The translations under genes were made by a program, and so were the position numbers. The notes beneath the pieces were generated by a model. That model ran no database searches. It had not been told where the DNA came from and saw only the letters and a list, made by a program, of their open reading frames with translations. From Fen-999 sp964530115 (lineage in GTDB: Bacteria; Pseudomonadota; Gammaproteobacteria; Burkholderiales; Rhodocyclaceae): a DNA stretch of 55,946 nucleotides. Shown in pieces: positions 7,824-14,787 of the stretch. The number at the start of each line of letters is the position of its first letter. Positions within the stretch are counted from its first letter, which is position 1. Where the stretch lies: assembly GCA_964530115.1 (NCBI GenBank), contig CAZGYD010000203.1, forward strand, positions 1-55,946, in the 5' to 3' direction.

Positions 7824-9242
7824 ATGCCCCACACCAAGACCCATGTCGAGTTCGCAGGCCGGCTGCTGATGGTCGGCTTCGGCTGCATCGGCCGTGGCGT
7901 GCTGCCGCTGATCCTGCGGCACATCGGCATGCCGCGGGAGCGCATCCGCATCGTCACCGACCAGGACACGCACCGCGACATCGCCGCGGCGCACGGCATC
8001 GGCATGCGCGTCGAGGCGCTGCGGCCCGACAACTACCGGCGCATCCTCGCCGAGGAACTCGGCCCCGGCGACTTCCTCCTCAATCTGTCGATCAACGTCG
8101 CCAGCGTCGATCTGATCGCCTGGTGCCAGGAGCATGGCGTGCTCTACCTCGATGCCTGCATCGAGCCGTGGGCCGGCGGTTACTACGACACGCGGCTTTC
8201 CCTCTCCGAGCGCTCGAACTACGGCCTGCGCGAACAGGCGCTGGCGCTGCGCAAACCCGGGCGCTGGCCGACGGCGGTGCTCACCCACGGGGTCAATCCG
8301 GGGCTCGTCTCGCATTTCGTCAAGCAGGCGCTGCTCGACATCGCGCGCGATGTCGGCGACACGGGCGGCGAGCCGCGCGACCGCGCCGGCTGGGCCGCGC
8401 TCGCCCGGCGGCTCGGCGTCAAGGTGATCCACGTCGCCGAGCGCGACACCCAGGTCTCGGCACAGCCCAAGCGTCCCGGCGAGTTCGTCAACACCTGGTC
8501 GATCGAGGGCTTCGCCGGCGAGGGCTGCCAGCCGGCCGAGCTCGGCTGGGGCGCGCACGAGCGGCACTTCCCGGCCGACGGCCACCGCCACGGCTACGGC
8601 TGCGAGGCCGCGATCTACCTCGACCGCCCCGGCGCGGCGACGCGCGTGCGCAGCTGGACGCCGCTCGAAGGCCCCTACCACGGCTTCCTGATCACGCACG
8701 GCGAGTCGATCTCGATCGCCGACTACCTGACGGTCAAGGAGGGCGGGCAAGTCGTCTATCGCCCGACCGTGCACTACGCCTATCACCCGTGCGACGACGC
8801 GGTGCTCTCGCTGCACGAGCTCGCCGGCAAGAACTGGCACCTGCAGGAGAAGCGGCGCGAGCTGTCCGACGGGCTCATCATCTCGGGCATGGACGAGCTT
8901 GGCGTGCTGCTCGGCGGCCACGCGAAGAAGACCTACTGGTACGGCTCGCGGCTGACGATCGAGCAGGCCCGCGCGCTTTGCCCCTACAACAATGCGACGA
9001 GCCTGCAGACCGCGGTCGGCGTGCTCGGCGGCGTCGTCTGGGCCATGCGCCATCCCGAGGCCGGCATCGTCGATCCCGACGACATGGACTTCCGCGAGGT
9101 CCTCGACGTCGCCGTGCCCTATCTCGGCGAGATGGCCGGCGTCTATTCGGACTGGACGCCGCTCGAAGGCCGCGGCGAACTCTTCCCCGAGGATCTCGAC
9201 ACCGACGATCCCTGGCAGTTCAAGAACGTGCGGGTGGTCTAG
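7824..9242 (+). CDS. hss: Homospermidine synthase
   Basis: 472 residues with the family's length and features. It has an N-terminal NAD-binding fold (LLMVGFGCIGRGVLPLI) and the conserved stretches DACIEPWAGGYY, THGVNPGLVSHFVKQALL and GMDELGVLLGGHAKKTYWYG. The enzyme makes homospermidine from putrescine (and spermidine) by NAD-dependent aminobutyl transfer, a polyamine route common in proteobacteria. The ATG at 7824 is chosen because a strong GTGGAGGAG sits at the right distance. An in-frame GTG four codons upstream overlaps that ribosome binding site. It is divergent from the ABM operon and single. A bidirectional terminator follows. Confidence 0.95.
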   Translation: MPHTKTHVEFAGRLLMVGFGCIGRGVLPLILRHIGMPRERIRIVTDQDTHRDIAAAHGIGMRVEALRPDNYRRILAEELGPGDFLLNLSINVASVDLIAWCQEHGVLYLDACIEPWAGGYYDTRLSLSERSNYGLREQALALRKPGRWPTAVLTHGVNPGLVSHFVKQALLDIARDVGDTGGEPRDRAGWAALARRLGVKVIHVAERDTQVSAQPKRPGEFVNTWSIEGFAGEGCQPAELGWGAHERHFPADGHRHGYGCEAAIYLDRPGAATRVRSWTPLEGPYHGFLITHGESISIADYLTVKEGGQVVYRPTVHYAYHPCDDAVLSLHELAGKNWHLQEKRRELSDGLIISGMDELGVLLGGHAKKTYWYGSRLTIEQARALCPYNNATSLQTAVGVLGGVVWAMRHPEAGIVDPDDMDFREVLDVAVPYLGEMAGVYSDWTPLEGRGELFPEDLDTDDPWQFKNVRVV

Positions 9243-9283
9243 AAAAACGCCGCGTGCCGCGGAGAGAGTCCCCGCGGCACGCA
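9243..9283. terminator. Bidirectional terminator between hss and the PEP-CTERM gene
   Basis: GCGTGCCGCGG at 9252-9262 pairs perfectly with CCGCGGCACGC at 9272-9282 around a 9-nt loop. A run of five A residues at 9243-9247 gives the minus-strand transcript a T tract after the stem. The hairpin sits between two convergent genes. Confidence 0.8.
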
Positions 9284-9301
9284 GGGGCTGGCCGGGCCGG
9301 C

Positions 9302-9937
9302 TCAGGGCCGCGCGGACTTCCGGCGGCGGAGCGCGGCGCCCATGAGGCCCAGGCCCGCGAGCATCATCGCCCAGGCTTCGGGCTCGGGCACGGCCGTGAC
9401 CAGCAGATAGGCGGGCTTCCCGCCCTCGGCGCTGCCGAATTCGAAACCGGAGTAGCCGGTGTAATTGAGCTCGTACTGGACCGAGGACTGGCCATTGCCG
9501 AGCGCCGTGCGCAGACTGTCGGTGATGTCGAAGCTCTTCCAGCCCGTGCCGCCGCTGAAATAGACCGTGCCCCCGGCGCTGAAGGTGCCGATATTGTCAC
9601 GACCGTCAATGGTCCAGACCTTGAGCACGTCGAAGTTGAAGCTCGCCGACTGGATGTCCGCCGGCGCGACCGGCAAAAGCGGCGTGAGATCGAAGGTCAG
9701 CCTGGTGAAGGCAGTATTGCCCCAGCCGGGCTCGTACTCGTGATACACCGCGTTCGGATCGGCAGCGACTTCGCTCCAGTTATCCGCGCCGCCGTAATAC
9801 CAGTTGCGCCTCCATACCACATCCCCGGCCGCCGTGACCGGGATCTGGTAGCTCGCCGCGACGGCCGAGGCGGCGGAGAACAGTGCCACCGCTGCCAGTG
9901 CGGCATGCAACGGCTTGAAGGAAAAACGCTTTTTCAT
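9302..9937 (-). CDS. PEP-CTERM sorted exported protein with a DNRLRE-like domain
   Basis: 211 residues. The N-terminal signal peptide is MKKRFSFKPLHAALAAVALF followed by SAASAVAAS. A beta-rich central domain of about 150 residues is reminiscent of DNRLRE/disaggregatase-like domains (SASFNFDVLKVW, WKSFDITDSLRTAL). The C-terminal sorting signal is VPEPEAWAMMLAGLGLMGAA then LRRRK. Such proteins are processed by exosortase in exopolysaccharide-producing Gram-negatives (family knowledge). The start is supported by GGGAG upstream. No exosortase gene is in the window. Confidence 0.9.
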   Translation of the reverse strand: MKKRFSFKPLHAALAAVALFSAASAVAASYQIPVTAAGDVVWRRNWYYGGADNWSEVAADPNAVYHEYEPGWGNTAFTRLTFDLTPLLPVAPADIQSASFNFDVLKVWTIDGRDNIGTFSAGGTVYFSGGTGWKSFDITDSLRTALGNGQSSVQYELNYTGYSGFEFGSAEGGKPAYLLVTAVPEPEAWAMMLAGLGLMGAALRRRKSARP

Positions 9938-10082
9938 TTCCGGACTCCCTCGTTCTGTTTGCTGACACCAGTCTCTTCCGTCGGGGCCGGTTGCTCTTTT
10001 GCGTCTCAATCTACGCCGGCCGGCCTGCCGGTCAATAGTCCGGAAAGACCATGCCGGTGCCGCCAATTCCGGCCATCGGGTC

Positions 10083-10697
10083 TCAGGCGCCGCCGTGCCG
10101 CCCGTCGTTCGTCCGCGGTTCGCCGCCCATGTCGCGATACTGCCGCCGCAGCCGGGCGAGGCCCCTGCGGTAGCTCTCCGCGTCGCCGTAGTCGAAGAAC
10201 CGCGGATAACGCTCGTGCGCGGCAATGAGCCTGCGCGCGTGCTTGATCGGGCACCAGTACTGCTCGGTGCGCGCGGCGACCTCGCGCGCATAGGCGGCCA
10301 CACCGTTGGCGTAGGAGCAGTAAAAGCAGTTGAACTTTTCCAGGGCGTTGAGATAGGGCAGGCCCTCGCGGTCGAAGACGAGATAGTCGCCGCGCCTGAC
10401 CTTCGGGATGCGATAGACCGGGAAGCAGACCGCCTGGTAGAGCGTGACGAAGAGGTCCATGAGCAGGAAGGGGATCCAGCCCACGTAGATCACGGGCGCC
10501 GTGAGCACCACGAGCGGACGGGCGCGGACGACGTAGCGCAGCAGGCCGATGCGGTAACGCCGCTGGCGCCGCACGAGCTCGCCAGCGAGTTTGAGCCGCT
10601 GTTCCTCGAATTCCTCGCGCGCCTGCGCGTAGAGCGCCTCGATCTGTTCCTGAAGCTCGGCGATGCGCGCGAGCAGGTCCTGAAGTCTCTCCTTCAC
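10083..10697 (-). CDS. Conserved hypothetical membrane-associated protein with a CxxC motif
   Basis: 204 residues starting at a GTG with GGGAGAA upstream. Residues 1-50 form a charged coiled coil (MKERLQDLLARIAELQEQIE). A hydrophobic segment at about 62-95 (PLVVLTAPVIYVGWIPFLLM) is probably one or two membrane helices. It is followed by KFNCFYCSYANG near 120-131, a Cys-rich motif that could bind metal. The C-terminal third is basic. I recognise it as a conserved bacterial hypothetical but know no function. It stands alone. Confidence 0.7.
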   Translation of the reverse strand: MKERLQDLLARIAELQEQIEALYAQAREEFEEQRLKLAGELVRRQRRYRIGLLRYVVRARPLVVLTAPVIYVGWIPFLLMDLFVTLYQAVCFPVYRIPKVRRGDYLVFDREGLPYLNALEKFNCFYCSYANGVAAYAREVAARTEQYWCPIKHARRLIAAHERYPRFFDYGDAESYRRGLARLRRQYRDMGGEPRTNDGRHGGA

Positions 10698-10872
10698 GGC
10701 GTTCTCCCGGGTTCTGGCCCGGCAATGGTAGCCGAGACCCGGTCGGCCGGCGTGTTACGGCGGCTGAGTTTCGGCAAGGCCACCGGTAGAGGCGGGGGTG
10801 TTTCGGGCGAGTCCGCAGACTGCAAATCGGGTGGGAGCGAATCTGACCGACCTCGATGGCGGAACTCCGAGC
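10698..10872. other. Gene-free stretch holding one dispersed motif
   Basis: Apart from the 24-bp motif copy at 10749-10772 and the 5' leader of the neighbouring GTG-started gene, I see no supported gene or RNA here. The overlapping open frames are GC-rich shadows. Confidence 0.5.
10749..10772 (+). repeat. Dispersed 24-bp motif, copy 2 (intergenic)
   Basis: It reads GGCGTGTTAC, GG, CGGCTGAGTTTC, a perfect consensus match. It lies 50 bp upstream of the start of the conserved hypothetical gene and is continued by GGCAAGGCC, similar to the flank of copy 3. Confidence 0.9.
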
Positions 10873-11178
10873 TTACCGCTGGGTGGCCGCGCCGGGGATG
10901 CCCGCTTTGGAGGTCTTTCCTGTCCGCGCGCCCCGTTTCGCGGACCGGCCTGTAGCCGATCCCGTGTCGTCGTTGCGCCCACTGCCCCGCGCGCCCGTCC
11001 GGCTGGATCGCTCCTCGATGGTGTGCGCGGGGATGGGTGTCCGGCCGGCCGACGCAGAGGAGCCATCACACAACGCCGGCGCAGACTCCGCCTTCGCCAC
11101 GCTCAAGGTGGTCATGCCGGCAGCAAGCAGGCCGAGGACCCGCCGATGTCGATTCGACTCGATGAACCGGGGTGTCAC
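10873..11178 (-). CDS. Possible small exported protein at the tail of the arx-like operon
   Basis: A 101-residue frame starts at a GTG overlapping the TGA of the upstream gene (GTGA), the same junction used between the TorD-like gene and the cytochrome gene. The first 30 residues look like a signal peptide (NRHRRVLGLLAAGMTTLSVA, then KAES). The remainder is Ser/Arg/Gly-rich and low in complexity, so it may be only a decayed or chance frame. No family is recognised. Confidence 0.35.
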   Translation of the reverse strand: MTPRFIESNRHRRVLGLLAAGMTTLSVAKAESAPALCDGSSASAGRTPIPAHTIEERSSRTGARGSGRNDDTGSATGRSAKRGARTGKTSKAGIPGAATQR

Positions 11179-11456
11179 TTGCCGCCGCTGCTGGCGGGCG
11201 CGGTCCCCGCGGTTTCCTCGCCCTTCGTCGTCCTGTTTTCGCCCTTCTCGCCCTTGATCGGCGCGATCGGCTGCGGCACCACCGTCTGGCCGGGACGCTG
11301 GGCGGCCTTCTTGTCTGTCTTCTGGTAGATCTGCCGGGCCTCGCCCGACATGCCGGCCATCCCCTCGGTTTCATCCTGCTTGGCGGCGTGCCCTGGCACG
11401 GTGGCAATCAGGGCAACGCCGAAGCATGAGCAGATCAGTATCCGAACCGGTTTCAT
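11175..11456 (-). CDS. Small exported protein of unknown function
   Basis: 93 residues. A signal peptide (MKPVRILICSCFGVALIATV, cut near GHA-AK) is followed by a hydrophilic, disordered-looking tail rich in Lys, Glu, Gly and Pro. GGAG lies at a good distance before the ATG. It directly follows the monoheme cytochrome gene (12-bp gap) and so belongs to the arx-like operon. No domain is recognised. Confidence 0.65.
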   Translation of the reverse strand: MKPVRILICSCFGVALIATVPGHAAKQDETEGMAGMSGEARQIYQKTDKKAAQRPGQTVVPQPIAPIKGEKGENRTTKGEETAGTAPASSGGK

Positions 11457-11468
11457 TTCACGACTCCT

Positions 11469-12002
11469 TCAGGTTGATTTTCGGCGGTGGCGCCAGGCGA
11501 CGGCGCCGGCGAAGAAGACCGGGGCGAGCGCAAGGCAGCACCACTCGATGGCCGCCGTCGCCGGATCGGCCGGCCGCGTCTGGGAAAGATGGCGGCTGAT
11601 GATCCACATGTCCTGCCAAGCCAGCGGCGCGTGGTTGAAAAACTTCATGCGCAGCACCACGGCGGCCCAGCCGGGCCAGGCATGACGGTTGGTCTCGTAG
11701 TTGAGGGCCGAATGACACGAGGTACAGCGCGCCTCGGTGAGCCTGACCGGATAGGGCCGGGCTTCGCGGCGGGCATGTTCTTCCGCCCGGCGCCGCGCTT
11801 CCTCCCTGCGCGCGGCTTCGGCGCGCGCCTCCGCCTCGTGGCGCTGACGCTCGAAGTCCGCCTGCAACGACTCGCGTTCCTGTGCGGAGCGCACCGATTG
11901 CCGAGGCTGGTATTCCGAGACATCGACATCGGCCCAGGCGGGCGCAGCCGCCGGCAGGCCAAGCAGAAACCATTGGAAAAGCAGCCATCGCGACAGGATC
12001 AC
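11469..12002 (-). CDS. Membrane-anchored monoheme c-type cytochrome with an N-terminal coiled coil
   Basis: 177 residues starting at a GTG that overlaps the TorD-like gene's stop. Parts in order: signal peptide (residues 1-24, cut near AWA-DV), a highly charged Glu/Arg/Ala coiled coil (about 38-82), one c-type heme motif CTSCH at 93-97, and a C-terminal membrane helix (about 152-171, EWCCLALAPVFFAGAVAW) with a positive tail. The heme domain would sit in the periplasm, tethered at the C terminus. Its place in the molybdoenzyme operon suggests it exchanges electrons with that enzyme or its quinone module. I know of no equivalent in described arx operons. Confidence 0.8.
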   Translation of the reverse strand: MILSRWLLFQWFLLGLPAAAPAWADVDVSEYQPRQSVRSAQERESLQADFERQRHEAEARAEAARREEARRRAEEHARREARPYPVRLTEARCTSCHSALNYETNRHAWPGWAAVVLRMKFFNHAPLAWQDMWIISRHLSQTRPADPATAAIEWCCLALAPVFFAGAVAWRHRRKST

Positions 12003-12829
12003 TTGCGCGGGCGCGGCGGGGTGCCGGCGCGCCAGCCGCGTGCCGCATCGCGTTGCTCGTAGGGAATGGCCAGGTGCTCGGTCGCCAGCCCATGCGCCTC
12101 GAGCCGACGGCGAATCTCCGCGAGGTCGTCATCGGTGATGCCTTTCCCGGCTTGCCTGCGCCGCGCCCGCAGCAACGCCCGTTCCCGCCTCGCCAGCGCG
12201 GGATCGGAGCAGACCGGACCCTCCGCGTCGTGGAGGACGGCCTCATGGAGGATGCGTGCGAGCGGAAGGTAGGGCTCGTCGGGCATGCCGAGCTCATGTT
12301 CGGCCTGAGCGATATCGTCGCGCCAGGGCGCCACCCAGCGGGCGACGAAACGGCCGAGAAATTGACCGGCCGTATGCGGCAGGTTCTCCCCGGCCAAGGC
12401 ATGCGTGTAAAGATACGCGACACATTCCAGCTGGGCGGAAACGTGGTCGGCGAGGTCGAAGAAATCCTCCGCCGGCGCCAGGCCGCATGCGCGATACCAC
12501 TCTTCCATCTCGCGCACGCTGCCGCCGTTGAAACTGCCATCGAGGTAGGTGCCGGTATTGATGGGCACCGCACGCGGTGGCTGCAGGAACAACCGGCTAT
12601 AGGTCTGCAGCAGCCGGTCCGGATCGTATCGGCCGATGCGGCGCCGGAATTCCGCGATCTCGTCTGCGCAGTCATAGCCGATTTCTCCTGCCAGCTCCTC
12701 GAGGTCGGCAGGCAGGTCGTAGCACAATGCCGCGCAGAACGAGGTAGCGACAGGCGGCCGCAAGGCGTGCGCCAGGCACAGGTAAAAGTCGCCGCGCAGC
12801 GTGTCGATGTCGTTCGATCGGATATCCAT
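11999..12829 (-). CDS. TorD/DmsD-family molybdoenzyme chaperone (ArxD-like)
   Basis: 276 residues, all-helical. The family core includes YSRLFLQPPRAVPINTGTYL followed by DGSFNGG and EEWYRACGLAPAEDFFDLADH at about 77-130. TorD-type chaperones bind the Tat signal of molybdopterin oxidoreductases and hold them for cofactor insertion. Fourth after the catalytic subunit, it matches arxD in position. Its stop overlaps the GTG of the cytochrome gene (GTGA). The last 60 residues are basic and family-atypical. Confidence 0.85.
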   Translation of the reverse strand: MDIRSNDIDTLRGDFYLCLAHALRPPVATSFCAALCYDLPADLEELAGEIGYDCADEIAEFRRRIGRYDPDRLLQTYSRLFLQPPRAVPINTGTYLDGSFNGGSVREMEEWYRACGLAPAEDFFDLADHVSAQLECVAYLYTHALAGENLPHTAGQFLGRFVARWVAPWRDDIAQAEHELGMPDEPYLPLARILHEAVLHDAEGPVCSDPALARRERALLRARRRQAGKGITDDDLAEIRRRLEAHGLATEHLAIPYEQRDAARGWRAGTPPRPRK

Positions 12830-12881
12830 GCTTGCTCCTGCGGCGGTCGTCCCGTGCGGGGACGACCGCGTTTGCGGGCGG

Positions 12882-14003
12882 TTACTGGCCGGGACTGGCC
12901 GAGAGGTCGAACTGCTTCTCGCCGAAGGTGTAGATGGCGAAGTTGAGCGCGAGGCCGAGCAGCGCGACCATCCATTCGGTCAGCGAGGGCGCGTACTGGA
13001 TCAGGCCGGGCACCCAGGAGCCCTTGAACAACGGCACCATCTGGCCGGCGATCACGAATTCGTAGCGGCCGATGAAGGTGGCGACGATCACCAGCAGCGC
13101 CGCATAAACCAGCGAGCCGCCTTGCATCAACAGGTAAAGCGCCGCCGCCAGCGCCGCGATCTCGACCCAGAATACCGGGCTGGCCACGACGGCGTGCCAG
13201 ACCTGCAGGCCGTCGAGATTGCTCCACAGGCCGCCCCAGGCGCGTACCACCACCGAAACCAGCAGCAGCGCGGTAAACAGCGCCATGCCGCTGCGGCCGA
13301 TGCCTTCGAGTACCTTGCGCGTCGGCTCCGGCGCATTGGCGATGCCGCCGTGGCCGATCGCGATCGCGACGATGATGCCAGCCAGGCCCATCACCATCGA
13401 CTCGAAGATGCCGTAGACCGGCAGCATCGGGTCGTACCAGACAGGCCGCATCGACATCAGGCCGAACACCGCCGCCGAGCCGGCCGCCAGCAGCCCGCCG
13501 GTGACGAACAGCGCGTAGCCGAGGGGGCGCATGCCGGCCGGCGACCAGCCTGGTTTGCTCACCTTGGCGTAGCTCGCCAGCAGCACCCAGATGTAGAGGA
13601 ACACCAGGATCGGCTTCCAGAACAGCGGCGAGGTGGTCTGCAGGTTGAACAGGATCGCGTAGGTGGCGCGGAACGGATGCCCGAGCTCCAGTCCCAGCAC
13701 CAGGATGCCGCCGATCAGGGCGGCGATGGCGATCCACAGCACGCGCTTCATCGAGGCGTACAAGCCCTCGATGTCGAAGACGAAGGCGGTGCCGGCGACG
13801 AAGGCCATGCCGATCGAGAATGAGACGAAATAGTCGTAGGTCACCACCGGCAGCCCCCAGGCCAAGGGGCCGTGGCTGGTGGTGTTGTAGGCGGCATGAC
13901 CCTGCGAGAACAGGTTCATGCCGACGACGACGGCGCTGACCGCCAGGGCGGCCACCGAGGCGAGCCATACCTGGTTCACCGATGCGGGTTTGCTTGTGCT
14001 CAT
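12882..14003 (-). CDS. NrfD/PsrC-type integral membrane quinone subunit (ArxC-like)
   Basis: 373 residues with about ten hydrophobic helices, the architecture of NrfD-family membrane anchors. These subunits pass electrons between the quinone pool and the iron-sulfur subunit. Conserved-looking features include a loop Asn-Thr-Thr-Ser-His-Gly-Pro before the second helix, GLELGHPFRATYAILFN, and RPVWYDPMLPVYGIFESMVM. The start MSTSKPASVNQVW at 14003 is preferred to the longer frame; it lies 10 bp after the ferredoxin-like gene. Position and size match arxC. Known homologues also include PsrC and TtrC. Confidence 0.88.
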   Translation of the reverse strand: MSTSKPASVNQVWLASVAALAVSAVVVGMNLFSQGHAAYNTTSHGPLAWGLPVVTYDYFVSFSIGMAFVAGTAFVFDIEGLYASMKRVLWIAIAALIGGILVLGLELGHPFRATYAILFNLQTTSPLFWKPILVFLYIWVLLASYAKVSKPGWSPAGMRPLGYALFVTGGLLAAGSAAVFGLMSMRPVWYDPMLPVYGIFESMVMGLAGIIVAIAIGHGGIANAPEPTRKVLEGIGRSGMALFTALLLVSVVVRAWGGLWSNLDGLQVWHAVVASPVFWVEIAALAAALYLLMQGGSLVYAALLVIVATFIGRYEFVIAGQMVPLFKGSWVPGLIQYAPSLTEWMVALLGLALNFAIYTFGEKQFDLSASPGQ

Positions 14004-14013
14004 GCGAATCTCC

Positions 14014-14775
14014 TCAAGCCTTGTTCGTGGTGGAACGGCTGCTCGGCACGGCACTGCCGGCCGCGCCGGCGCCGGTCAGGTAATAGACCTGCGGCTTGTT
14101 GCCGGTATGGTCGAGCAGGCGTGTGCCGTTCTTCTGCGAGATCAGCCGGCTGACCTGCGAGTTCGGATTGTCGAGGTCGCCGAAGTAACGGGCCTTCGGC
14201 GCACAGCTCCGGACGCAGGCCGGCACGAACTCGAGAAGTTCCGGGATCGACTCGTCGAGGTCCGGCACGCCCTTGGGCGCCTTGCTGATCTTGTGGTAGC
14301 AGAAGGTGCACTTCGAGACCACGCCGTTCGGCTGGATGCCGACGCCGTGGGCGGCATCCTGCTGCGGCCCCTTGTAGGGCGGGTTCCACGACAGATCGCC
14401 CTCGCCCTTGAACACCTGCTTGAGATTGGGCTCGATGAGCGGCTTCTCGTCGGTGTAGAAGCGCACGCCGTACGGGCAGGCGATCATGCAGTACTTGCAG
14501 CCGATGCACTTGTTCCAGTCGATCAGCACCACGCCGTCCTCGGTCTTGTAGGTGGCCTTGGTCGGGCAGACGTGCATGCACGAAGGCTCCTCGCAATGCA
14601 TGCACGGCCGCGGGAACCATTTCAGCGATGGCGTCGGCTGTCTGCCTTCCGTGTAATAGAGGACGTCCTGATAGTTCTCGCCGGGCAGCCGGTTGTTCTC
14701 CATCTGGCAGGACGTGCTGCACGCCTGGCAGCCGGTGCATTTTTCCAGGTCGATGACCATTCCCCATTTCGCCAT
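14014..14775 (-). CDS. Four-cluster [4Fe-4S] electron transfer subunit (ArxB/DmsB/PsrB family)
   Basis: 253 residues with sixteen cysteines in four clusters: C13/16/19/23, C58/61/66/70, C90/93/96/100 and C156/159 with C187/191. This is the layout of DmsB, PsrB, ArrB and ArxB subunits, which carry electrons between the molybdenum subunit and the membrane quinone module. There is no signal peptide, so it is probably exported with the Tat-targeted catalytic subunit. It lies 12 bp downstream of the catalytic gene with a GGAGG-like site before the ATG. Confidence 0.92.
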   Translation of the reverse strand: MAKWGMVIDLEKCTGCQACSTSCQMENNRLPGENYQDVLYYTEGRQPTPSLKWFPRPCMHCEEPSCMHVCPTKATYKTEDGVVLIDWNKCIGCKYCMIACPYGVRFYTDEKPLIEPNLKQVFKGEGDLSWNPPYKGPQQDAAHGVGIQPNGVVSKCTFCYHKISKAPKGVPDLDESIPELLEFVPACVRSCAPKARYFGDLDNPNSQVSRLISQKNGTRLLDHTGNKPQVYYLTGAGAAGSAVPSSRSTTNKA

Positions 14776-14787
14776 GGTGACTCCTCC

